This document shows positions 1-5,861 of a stretch of DNA of 5,861 nt, piece by piece (positions within the stretch are counted from its first letter, which is position 1; each line of letters opens with the position of its first letter). The notes beneath the pieces were generated by a model that saw only the letters and a list, made by a program, of their open reading frames with translations, was not told the DNA's origin and searched no databases. A program made the translations under genes and the position numbers. Origin of the DNA: Deltaproteobacteria bacterium (GTDB lineage Bacteria; Desulfobacterota; Desulfobacteria; Desulfobacterales; C00003060); assembly GCA_003647435.1 (NCBI GenBank), contig QMMV01000146.1, forward strand, positions 1-5,861. Reading direction: 5' to 3'.

Positions 1-78
1 ACAGCATTCAGTAAATCCCTTTCATTAAACCCAGAGCAGCCGAAACTGATCAACTTTATGAAATCAAAAGGTTTATAG
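1..78 (+). CDS. C-terminal end of an upstream gene, probably a TPR-repeat protein (5' truncated)
   Basis: The reading frame beginning at base 1 is open for 25 codons and ends with TAG at 76-78. The peptide contains AFSKSLSLNPEQPKLINFMK, which resembles the last helix of a tetratricopeptide repeat: A-F at the usual small/aromatic positions, then a leucine-rich turn and an N-P-E/D boundary as in TPR units. The stop lies 2 bases before the ATG of the next gene, and the probable ribosome-binding site of that gene (AAAAGG, 66-71) sits inside this frame, as expected for an operon. TPR proteins often accompany surface glycosylation genes, but 25 codons are too few to name a product. The frame could be chance; the tight junction and TPR-like composition argue for a real gene. 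Confidence 0.55.
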   Translation, partial: TAFSKSLSLNPEQPKLINFMKSKGL

Positions 79-80
79 CT

Positions 81-836
81 ATGTCGTTGAGGGAAACCCA
101 TCCGCGGCTTTCCGTTGTAATTCCGCTCTATAACGAAGCCGGCTGCCTCGGGAGCAACATTGTGCTCCTGGACGACTATTTGAGATCACTTAAGCTTGCC
201 TACGAACTTGTGCTGTTCGATGACGGCAGCACTGATTCTACAAGAAGGATATGCTGTGATATTGTCGGCCGGAATTTATTTGCGCACTTGATAAGCTATT
301 CTAAAAACCGCGGGAAAGGATATGCGGTCAAAACCGGCGTGCTGAATTCTGCCGGCAGGTACATCATCTTCACCGATGCAGATCTTGCCGTACCGGTTCG
401 TTTTATCGGAAAGTGTTTGAGACGTCTGGAAGGCGGGACCCCGGTAGTCATAGGATCGAGGCACCTCCCCGAATCATCTTTCAGGGTTAGAGAGGACCCT
501 CTGCGCCAGGTTTTAGGCGAGATCTTTCGAAGATTTGCAAGGGCAAGCCTCGGCTTGAGGGTGTCTGATATCACGTGTGGATTGAAGGGCTTTGAGAAAA
601 AGGCTGCATTCGATATCTTTTCCCGGTCAAGGATCGACAGGTGGGGCTATGACGCCGAGGTCATCTTTCTTGCCAGAAAACTTGGGCTTCCAATAGAAGA
701 AATCCCAGTGGACTGGTATCATTCTTTTGACTCAAAGGTCAAAGTCGGTGCAGCTTCTGCAAGAACGCTCGTTGAGATATTCCAGATTTATTATTATTAT
801 CTCTTTGATCATTATCATCTGTCTAAAACAGCATGA
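81..836 (+). CDS. Family 2 glycosyltransferase, dolichyl/polyprenyl-phosphate hexose synthase type
   Basis: The protein has 251 residues and a complete GT-A fold of the GT2 family, in the ALG5/DPM1-like subgroup. Visible landmarks are the opening strand LSVVIPLYNEA (10-20), the nucleotide-binding segment DDGSTDST (47-54), NRGKGYAVKTG (76-86), the metal-binding DADLAVP (99-105), IGSRH (124-128), the acceptor-side DITCGLKGF (163-171), WGYDAEV (188-194) and a late DSKVKVG (217-223) resembling the D-G-S-K-V element of this subgroup. Such enzymes move a hexose from a nucleotide sugar to a polyprenyl phosphate on the cytoplasmic face of the membrane. No transmembrane segment is present, unlike eukaryotic ALG5 or bacterial GtrB/CsbB, so it is probably soluble or peripheral. 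The ATG is preceded by AAAAGG (66-71) at 9-base spacing. The next gene starts 21 bases downstream and encodes a likely user of the lipid-linked sugar. The sugar (glucose, mannose or GlcNAc) cannot be assigned. Confidence 0.93.
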   Translation: MSLRETHPRLSVVIPLYNEAGCLGSNIVLLDDYLRSLKLAYELVLFDDGSTDSTRRICCDIVGRNLFAHLISYSKNRGKGYAVKTGVLNSAGRYIIFTDADLAVPVRFIGKCLRRLEGGTPVVIGSRHLPESSFRVREDPLRQVLGEIFRRFARASLGLRVSDITCGLKGFEKKAAFDIFSRSRIDRWGYDAEVIFLARKLGLPIEEIPVDWYHSFDSKVKVGAASARTLVEIFQIYYYYLFDHYHLSKTA

Positions 837-845
837 TGAAGGTGC

Positions 846-851
846 AAAGAG
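846..851 (+). promoter_or_regulatory. Weak ribosome-binding site supporting a GTG start
   Basis: AAAGAG lies 6 bases before GTG at 858. A second purine patch, GAAGGTG (838-844), lies 13 bases before it. The first ATG in the same frame (879) has no purine-rich stretch at a useful distance, so GTG is preferred. This start costs the protein only seven extra residues, so the choice does not affect its assignment. Confidence 0.45.
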
Positions 852-857
852 TCTTTT

Positions 858-3164
858 GTGAGCGAACTGTCAAATCTAATGCCAAGATCCAAAAACTTCA
901 CATCGGAGCTTATTCCTGCCGCTCTCCTCATTCTAACTGCTGTTATATTTTTTCATAACATCATACTTTCCGGAAGCACTCTTTTTGGTTCCGATTTCCT
1001 TCTCCAGTTTTACCCGTGGAAAAAATTCGTGCATGACTACGCTTGGTCGAAGGGAGCCCTTCCCTTCTGGAATCCTTATCTTTTTTCAGGCACACCGTTC
1101 ATTGCCAACATTCAGGCATCCATGTTTTATCCCCTCGGTTTCCTTTTCTATATCATGCCAGCGGAGCATGCATACGGCTATACGATCATGATGCATTCTA
1201 TCCTGGGTTCCATATTTATGTATCTTTTTATGCGTTCCCTTTCCGTCAACAGGATAGGAGCTTTTCTTACCGCCGTTATCTTTGCATATAATGGCTTCAT
1301 TATGGCCCACATATATGCCGGCCACCTGAGCTTTGTCCAAAACTACATCTGGATTCCGCTAATATTCCTTTTTCTGCACAAGTTTATTGACACGTCTGAC
1401 TTCAGATACGCCACACTTGCGGGTCTCTGCCTTGGCATTCAAATCCTGGGCGGCTTTCCGCAGATCGGGTTTTACACAATCCTGGCGGTCCTGGCATACG
1501 GTCTTTTCCGCATGGCGATGCTTGTCAAGACCGGGAATTTAATCGATGTTGCCCGGCATGCTTTCGGTTTGTTTCTCATCGTTTGTTTGGGCTTTGCCAT
1601 TGCCGCGATTCAGGTTCTCCCTACCCTTGAATTTACAAAATTTTCAACGCGGGCCGGGGGGCTCAGCTATGATTTTGCCACCTATGATTCGTTACATCCA
1701 AAGATGTTCCTTTCCTTCTTAATGCCGGAAATTTTTGGCTATGTTGTTGATCAGACGTACTGGCTAAGCCCTGAGAACTGGCACTTTTGGGAAACCTGCG
1801 GCTATGTCGGTATCATTCCCCTGTTTCTTGTCTTTTTCTCAACCCCGAAGAGATATTCCCTCAGTTATATTCGGCTTTTTTTTGTATCGCTCATCGTACT
1901 TGCTCTATTTTTGGCCCTCGGCAAATACAATCCGGTTTATAGCCTCGTCTACAGGCTACCGGGATTTCGGAGCTTTCGCATACCTGCCCAGATCCTGTTC
2001 CTCTATGTCTTTGGTGTAGCTGTTGTTTCCGGCATCGTAGTCAACCAGGCAGAAAGAGAACTCATAAAGCGCCGGAAAGCCTTTGAGACACTTCTTGTTG
2101 CGACAGGGGCTGGGTTCTTGCTCATCGTTCTTGCCACGAACTTAGCGCCTTATCGTTTCTTTTTCCACCTGTTCAGGAGCTGTGCGGAGGTACCAGTAGA
2201 GTTACCGCATATGGAGATAATAGGCGAGAAAATCACCTCTTCGGTGAACCGCTCGGCGCTCCTATTTTTTACTGCAGTTATTTTTCTCGTATTGCTCCAG
2301 AAAAAGAAGATCCCCGCTACATTATTCATGATCATCCTTGTCGTAGTTGCAATACTTGATTTGGGCCTGTTTTCCGTGCAGTTCATAAAACCATATAAAT
2401 TCACTTTTCCACAAGAAAAACAAGCACTTGTTGATCAGATGGAAAAGCAGCCCGAACAAGGAAGGGTGTTGACGTCAAAGAGTATCTTTCTACCCAATGA
2501 CGGCCTCCTTTACCACTTTCGAGATATCGGCGGATACGACCCTCTTATCCTGAAAAGATACATTTATTATTTGCAGGCAAGCCAGCGCTTACCGATGGAG
2601 AAACACATCATAACAACTACTTTTGTCAAAGACGCCGATAGCAAGCTTTTACAGATGCTGAACGTCACAGATGTGGTGCGCGGGAAAAAGCTAAGCAGAC
2701 TCGAAAAGGCTGTTCCAGAAGCCATCCTCGTCAATAAAGCCGTTATCAAGCCGACTGAAGAAGTTCTCGATTTCCTCGCAAGTGATGCATTTGACCCGCG
2801 CAATATGGTGGTCTTTGAGCCTGAATATCAGCCGTATTTGGTGCAATCAAAAAATGGCGATGCTTATAAAAGGGCATGTTCAATCACACATTTTGCCAAC
2901 GAAAGAATTGCCGTCAGAACTGTGGCCGATCAACCAGGCTATCTTGTCTTGAGCGAGCTATTCTATCCCGGATGGAAAGCGACAGTCGACGGCAGAAAGG
3001 CGCCAATCCTTCGCGGTAATTACATTTTCCGGGTAGTTCCTCTGACAGCCGGAAGACACGATGTGGAGTTGCGTTTTGTTTCCTGGCCTTTTTGGATCGG
3101 GGCTGTAATATCACTGCTGACATTAATTGGCTCTCTATGGTTTCTCATACGGAAACGAAAATAG
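858..3164 (+). CDS. YfhO-family polytopic membrane protein, putative GT-C-like glycosyltransferase
   Basis: The protein has 768 residues and appears complete. A first membrane segment (about 18-37) is followed by an outer loop with FGSDFLLQFYPW (43-54; D46 is the candidate catalytic acid by analogy with GT-C enzymes), LPFWNPYLFSGTPF (68-81) and QASMFYPLG (86-94). Next come AGH (154-156) and QILGGFPQ (195-202) among a series of hydrophobic helices, about a dozen in total. From about 512 to 740 there is a hydrophilic, presumably extracytoplasmic domain ending in the family signature YPGWKATVDG (703-712) and GRH (732-734), then a last helix and a basic tail, RKRK. Bacillus YfhO acts in lipoteichoic acid glycosylation using a lipid-linked sugar made by a GT2 partner; a parallel role with the gene just upstream is inferred. 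The gene ends in tandem in-frame stops, TAG TAA (3162-3167). Its partial paralogue begins at 4990. Confidence 0.9.
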   Translation: MSELSNLMPRSKNFTSELIPAALLILTAVIFFHNIILSGSTLFGSDFLLQFYPWKKFVHDYAWSKGALPFWNPYLFSGTPFIANIQASMFYPLGFLFYIMPAEHAYGYTIMMHSILGSIFMYLFMRSLSVNRIGAFLTAVIFAYNGFIMAHIYAGHLSFVQNYIWIPLIFLFLHKFIDTSDFRYATLAGLCLGIQILGGFPQIGFYTILAVLAYGLFRMAMLVKTGNLIDVARHAFGLFLIVCLGFAIAAIQVLPTLEFTKFSTRAGGLSYDFATYDSLHPKMFLSFLMPEIFGYVVDQTYWLSPENWHFWETCGYVGIIPLFLVFFSTPKRYSLSYIRLFFVSLIVLALFLALGKYNPVYSLVYRLPGFRSFRIPAQILFLYVFGVAVVSGIVVNQAERELIKRRKAFETLLVATGAGFLLIVLATNLAPYRFFFHLFRSCAEVPVELPHMEIIGEKITSSVNRSALLFFTAVIFLVLLQKKKIPATLFMIILVVVAILDLGLFSVQFIKPYKFTFPQEKQALVDQMEKQPEQGRVLTSKSIFLPNDGLLYHFRDIGGYDPLILKRYIYYLQASQRLPMEKHIITTTFVKDADSKLLQMLNVTDVVRGKKLSRLEKAVPEAILVNKAVIKPTEEVLDFLASDAFDPRNMVVFEPEYQPYLVQSKNGDAYKRACSITHFANERIAVRTVADQPGYLVLSELFYPGWKATVDGRKAPILRGNYIFRVVPLTAGRHDVELRFVSWPFWIGAVISLLTLIGSLWFLIRKRK

Positions 3165-3212
3165 TAAATAGATCCGCTTTATGCCGCCATTTTCACGCTC
3201 TACCTGGTAACA

Positions 3213-3218
3213 GGAAGG
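3213..3218 (+). promoter_or_regulatory. Ribosome-binding site of the GT-C gene
   Basis: GGAAGG sits 10 bases before ATG at 3229. An earlier ATG at 3222 is out of frame and meets a stop after five codons. The next in-frame ATG (codon 10) has no better site, so 3229 is the likely start. The 64-base gap before the gene (3165-3228) shows no convincing promoter. Confidence 0.6.
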
Positions 3219-3228
3219 GCCATGCGTT

Positions 3229-4863
3229 ATGAGTGTTAGAAAACATCTAAACCAAATGGCGAAGAAGAAATTTCTCCTTTTCTCATCTGTTTTTTTTCTC
3301 TCGTTTGCGAGCATCGTATACACGATTGATGATTACGGGCTTTCGTGGGATGAGCCATATTATATAGTTCATTCTGAAAAGATTTCAAAATGGTTTGGGA
3401 AATTAATCGAGTTTGATGCTCCCTTTTCCCGCGAGAACTACCATGAGTATTGGAACTATGACAGGTTTCATAACTGTCACCCGCCGTTTTACAAACTCTC
3501 CGGCATATTTTTAAAAAACCTAATTGGAAGGTTCTTTTTTCACAATATTGTGTATCGATACAGGGTGTCAACCGCATTCTGGGCATCTGTTTTTCTGGCC
3601 TTTTTGAGCCTTTATTTTTTCAAGGTCTACAATAATATGTTCCTTGGCATTGTTGGAAGCTGCACTTTTCTTTCAGTCCCAAGGTTTTTTGCCCACACGC
3701 ATTTTTTTGCAACCGATATCATGATAGCCGCGCTGGGATTTATCACGTTATATCTTTTTTACGATTGCTCAGGAAATGCCTGGAAAACTCTTTTCTCATC
3801 AGCATTTACTGGCGCATTATTGGCTACAAAATTTACCGGGATTATGATATTTCCGATCGCCTTGAGTTTTGTTTTTGTATCAAAAAATAAAAAGCGCTTT
3901 CTTATCAATTACTTAATCTTCACGGTCTTAGCATGCATTTTTTTTATAATACTCAACCCGCACGCATGGTTTGGTATCCTCAATGAAGTATCTTTCTATT
4001 TTAAGAGTGTTCTTGACCGGGAGAGGATTATACCGATTCCGACATTGTATTGGGGCAAGGTATATAATTACAGATTACCTTGGCATCACCCCTTTGTGAT
4101 GTTTGGAATAACACTGCCCGTGCTAATAGTAGTTTTTGCAATTCCTGGTATCGCTTATGATTTAGCAAACATAAAAGACAAGACGCTTTTCTTCGAGATA
4201 GTTCCGTTTATTCTACTCTTTGCAGTTTTTCTTCTGCCAAATACGCCTAAACATGACGGGATTAGATTATTCAGCATGGCCTGGCCGTTTATCATTATTT
4301 TATTTGTAAGGGGAACATCTGTCTGTTCAGAGTGTCTTGCAAAATTCCTGCTTAAATTCCCTGCGAGCATACGGGAGCATATCGCAGACTTCAACAAGTT
4401 ACCTGTCACAGCAATGGCGATTCTCATAATGTTAAATGTTCTTTTTTCTCTTGCGAGCATCCACCGTTACCATCCTTATGAATTAAGCTATTATAATAAG
4501 TTCATCAATGGTCCTCCCGGAGCCGTACAAAAGGGCTTTACCATTTCATATTGGTGCGAAGCATTAAACAAAGATAGCCTGACCGAGCTTAGCGATTTTG
4601 TGAAAGATAAAGCAATTCGACTATATTCATATCCCAAAAAAGATATTCTGAAGTGGAACAGGTACTTTGGATTATTGGACGATGCTATTGATTATGTCAG
4701 TACCGTTGAAAAGGCAGACTATCTTTTGATTCTAAATAGAAAATTGCCTCCTGAGCGTTATCGTTACTTATCCCAGATTATGGTGTATCCAATTGTAACA
4801 TTACCGGATAATACTCTGGTATTATGGGTTGGGAAAAATGATACGAGGCCTGAAAATGATTAG
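3229..4863 (+). CDS. GT-C fold membrane glycosyltransferase, PMT/ArnT-like
   Basis: The protein has 544 residues and about ten hydrophobic helices (roughly 11-33, 112-134, 137-155, 164-180, 187-216, 224-250, 288-309, 319-337, 343-363, 395-412). The first outer loop carries GLSWDEPYY (37-45), with the acidic pair D41-E42 typical of GT-C catalytic loops, and HPPFYK (84-89). The second has PRFFAHTHFFATD (151-163), matching the P-R...H...D pattern of the dolichyl-phosphate-mannose protein mannosyltransferase superfamily. The C-terminal, mostly hydrophilic part (413-544) contains HPYELSYYN (415-423) and YWCEA (441-445), seen in a bacterial branch of these proteins. Such enzymes move a sugar from a polyprenyl phosphate to an acceptor on the outer membrane face; the acceptor is unknown. 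By hand count, sample lines run 30-43% GC, below the neighbouring genes. The stop is TAG at 4861-4863, and the next gene lies in the same frame. Confidence 0.88.
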   Translation: MSVRKHLNQMAKKKFLLFSSVFFLSFASIVYTIDDYGLSWDEPYYIVHSEKISKWFGKLIEFDAPFSRENYHEYWNYDRFHNCHPPFYKLSGIFLKNLIGRFFFHNIVYRYRVSTAFWASVFLAFLSLYFFKVYNNMFLGIVGSCTFLSVPRFFAHTHFFATDIMIAALGFITLYLFYDCSGNAWKTLFSSAFTGALLATKFTGIMIFPIALSFVFVSKNKKRFLINYLIFTVLACIFFIILNPHAWFGILNEVSFYFKSVLDRERIIPIPTLYWGKVYNYRLPWHHPFVMFGITLPVLIVVFAIPGIAYDLANIKDKTLFFEIVPFILLFAVFLLPNTPKHDGIRLFSMAWPFIIILFVRGTSVCSECLAKFLLKFPASIREHIADFNKLPVTAMAILIMLNVLFSLASIHRYHPYELSYYNKFINGPPGAVQKGFTISYWCEALNKDSLTELSDFVKDKAIRLYSYPKKDILKWNRYFGLLDDAIDYVSTVEKADYLLILNRKLPPERYRYLSQIMVYPIVTLPDNTLVLWVGKNDTRPEND

Positions 4864-4870
4864 ACCAAAC

Positions 4871-4893
4871 GGGGGCGGGTTGTTCCCTCCCTT
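4871..4893 (+). terminator. GC-rich inverted repeat after the GT-C gene; possible weak terminator or attenuator
   Basis: GGGCGGG (4873-4879) and CCCTCCC (4885-4891) pair around the 5-base loop TTGTT with one C/T mismatch, and two G-T pairs can extend the base (4871-4872 with 4892-4893). The hairpin begins 7 bases after the TAG of the upstream gene. Only three T follow the stem, with two inside the extended pairing, so it does not meet the usual rule for a strong intrinsic terminator. It could slow polymerase, protect an mRNA 3' end, or be chance base composition. Confidence 0.3.
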
Positions 4894-4972
4894 TGCATGA
4901 AAATAGTCACTATCCGGCGTTCGACGCTTCCCTGGAGGGTCTGTAGATCGCACTTGTCGTATCGCCCAATAA

Positions 4973-4985
4973 GAAGGGAAAAGGA
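4973..4985 (+). promoter_or_regulatory. Ribosome-binding region choosing the start at 4990
   Basis: A purine run holds GAAGGG (4973-4978, 11 bases before the ATG) and AAGGA (4981-4985, 4 bases before it). The alternative in-frame ATG at 4897 is preceded by a pyrimidine-rich stretch with no Shine-Dalgarno match. Among other in-frame candidates, TTG at 4954 has GGAGGG (4934-4939) at a long 14-base spacing. The ATG at 4990 is therefore the best choice. Confidence 0.6.
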
Positions 4986-4989
4986 AAAG

Positions 4990-5861
4990 ATGGCCCAATC
5001 CCATCCACCCGAAAAGAAGAAGTTCCATAGCAGTTCCCAAGTCTCATTCGTGGTTGTAACCATAACACTGTTGATATTGACTCTGGCGATGTTCGGCGAC
5101 GTTCTCTTTTCAGCCGGAGATACCGTCCTCTCAAAGCCGCATACGGACCTCTTCGATCAATTTGCCTGCTGGCGAGAGTTTGGGTTTAATCAACTCCGTA
5201 ACGGGAACCTTGCTTTGTGGAATCCGCATATCTTTTCAGGTGTCCCATTTCTTGGAGGTTTTCAATCAGCCCTGTTGTATCCCCTGAATGTTCTTTTCTT
5301 GATATTTCCATTAGCAAAAGCGATCAACTTCAGCATTGCGCTGCATGTTTTTCTAATCGGCGTGTTTATGTATCTATGGGCATACTATCGCAGGTTACAT
5401 CCACTCGCCTGTCTTCTCTCATCTGTCCTCTTAATGTTTTGTGGAGCCCATTTTATGCATATTCAAGCCGGACACCTCCCTCACTTATGCACAATGACAT
5501 GGGCCCCCCTCGTGTTTTTATCTATCGATGGTTTTTTTGAAAAGCGCTCCCCTGGGTGGTCTCTTCTCGGGATGTTTGCCGTTGCCATGCAGATTCTTGC
5601 CGGGTATCCCCAGCATGTTTTCTACACTGCAGTTGCGGCTGGAGTCTATTCTCTACTTTGCTTGTGGAAAGCCGACAAGCGAGTATTAGTAGCCGCGGGA
5701 CTTGCGGGCATGTACGCCGGAGCCAGCGCCCTCGCTGCAGTTCAGCTTTTTCCGGGGATTCATGTAGCGGGGGAAAGCATTCGCAGTTTCGGGCTTCCTT
5801 ACGAATTTGACTTCAAGGTGTCCTTCCCCCCGGAAAACCTTGTTACCTTCTTATCTCCTCA
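4990..5861 (+). CDS. Second YfhO-family membrane protein, N-terminal part (3' truncated by the window)
   Basis: The frame stays open to the window end, giving 290 whole codons. After a polar, lysine-containing N-terminus there is a membrane helix (about 18-36). Then come GDTVLSKPHTDLFDQF (43-58; D53 and D56 are candidate catalytic acids), LALWNPHIFSGVPF (74-87) and QSALLYPLN (92-100). Further on are AGH (160-162), QILAGYPQ (201-208), VQLFPG (251-256) and PPENLVTFLSP (280-290). These elements occur in the same order as in the gene at 858-3164, so the two are paralogues, clearly divergent in sequence. If the families match in length, about 450-500 residues, including the signature C-terminal domain, lie beyond the window. 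The frame is open upstream back to the TAG at 4861, so a longer N-terminus from ATG 4897 is possible but lacks a ribosome-binding site. Base composition is closer to the first YfhO gene than to the GT-C gene between them. Confidence 0.88.
   Translation, partial: MAQSHPPEKKKFHSSSQVSFVVVTITLLILTLAMFGDVLFSAGDTVLSKPHTDLFDQFACWREFGFNQLRNGNLALWNPHIFSGVPFLGGFQSALLYPLNVLFLIFPLAKAINFSIALHVFLIGVFMYLWAYYRRLHPLACLLSSVLLMFCGAHFMHIQAGHLPHLCTMTWAPLVFLSIDGFFEKRSPGWSLLGMFAVAMQILAGYPQHVFYTAVAAGVYSLLCLWKADKRVLVAAGLAGMYAGASALAAVQLFPGIHVAGESIRSFGLPYEFDFKVSFPPENLVTFLSP

Noticed and set aside
276..574. Open frames on the - strand opposite the GT2 gene
   Set aside because: They lie wholly inside a well-supported + strand gene, show no family motifs and have no ribosome-binding context.
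3203..3214. Small hairpin CCTG-GTAA-CAGG overlapping the ribosome-binding site of the GT-C gene
   Set aside because: A 4-base-pair stem with a GNRA-type loop is eye-catching, but it occurs often by chance and covers only the first two bases of the site.
3236..3586. 116-codon open frame on the - strand opposite the start of the GT-C gene
   Set aside because: Its peptide has no recognisable domain, and the + strand frame carries clear GT-C catalytic-loop motifs over the same bases.
4861..4863. TAG as a recoded (pyrrolysine) codon linking the last two genes
   Set aside because: The upstream protein ends at a sensible length for its family, the sequence after TAG looks non-coding, and no pyrrolysine machinery is visible.
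4880..4908. Possible promoter TTGTTC ... ATAGTC upstream of the last gene
   Set aside because: The spacing is near 17 bases, but the -10 match is poor and the -35 lies inside the hairpin. It is not distinguishable from background.
4916..4928. Inverted repeat GCGT-TCG-ACGC in the last gap
   Set aside because: The stem is four or five pairs with a 3-base loop and no T-run, too little to call a terminator or operator.
4822..5134. Overlapping - strand open frames across the last intergenic gap
   Set aside because: The peptides are low-complexity and proline/arginine-rich, and half of their length is antisense to the second YfhO gene. No start context supports them.
5217..5810. Two + strand open frames (from 5217 and 5556) in another frame within the second YfhO gene
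   Set aside because: The frame from 4990 is unbroken over this region and carries family motifs. The other frames give serine/cysteine-rich peptides typical of shadow translations.

Overview
The window looks like part of a bacterial cell-surface glycosylation or glycolipid cluster. Every gene I can support lies on the + strand, in close order: the tail of an upstream gene, probably a tetratricopeptide-repeat protein (1-78); a family 2 glycosyltransferase of the dolichyl/polyprenyl-phosphate hexose synthase type (81-836); a full-length YfhO-type polytopic membrane protein (858-3164); a GT-C fold membrane glycosyltransferase of the PMT/ArnT type (3229-4863); and the first 290 codons of a second YfhO-type protein, cut by the window end (4990-5861). 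No RNA gene, mobile element, CRISPR array or clear promoter is visible, and no stretch over 300 bases lacks a gene.

Layout: the first three coding regions are separated by 2 and 21 bases, so they are almost certainly co-transcribed. Gaps of 64 bases (3165-3228) and 126 bases (4864-4989) follow. The second gap starts with a GC-rich inverted repeat just after a stop codon. It is the only plausible place in the window for a transcription end or attenuation point, although the T-run there is poor.

How the genes may work together (inference from family knowledge): the family 2 enzyme would charge a polyprenyl phosphate with a sugar on the cytoplasmic face of the membrane. The GT-C and YfhO-type proteins would use such lipid-linked sugars on the outer face to decorate a polymer, lipid or protein. 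The closest known parallel is the Bacillus subtilis CsbB/YfhO pair in lipoteichoic acid glycosylation, which also needs a flippase (GtcA). No flippase is visible here, and the acceptor and the sugar cannot be read from the sequence.

Organism: bacterial, with mid-range GC that differs from gene to gene. TPR protein, polyprenyl-phosphate glycosyltransferase and YfhO neighbourhoods are, in my general impression, common in Desulfobacterota/deltaproteobacteria and Nitrospirota-like genomes. Nothing here fixes the phylum, so this is a weak suggestion. The families are known ones. The least ordinary aspects are the two divergent YfhO paralogues flanking an AT-richer GT-C gene, and the structured leader of the last gene.
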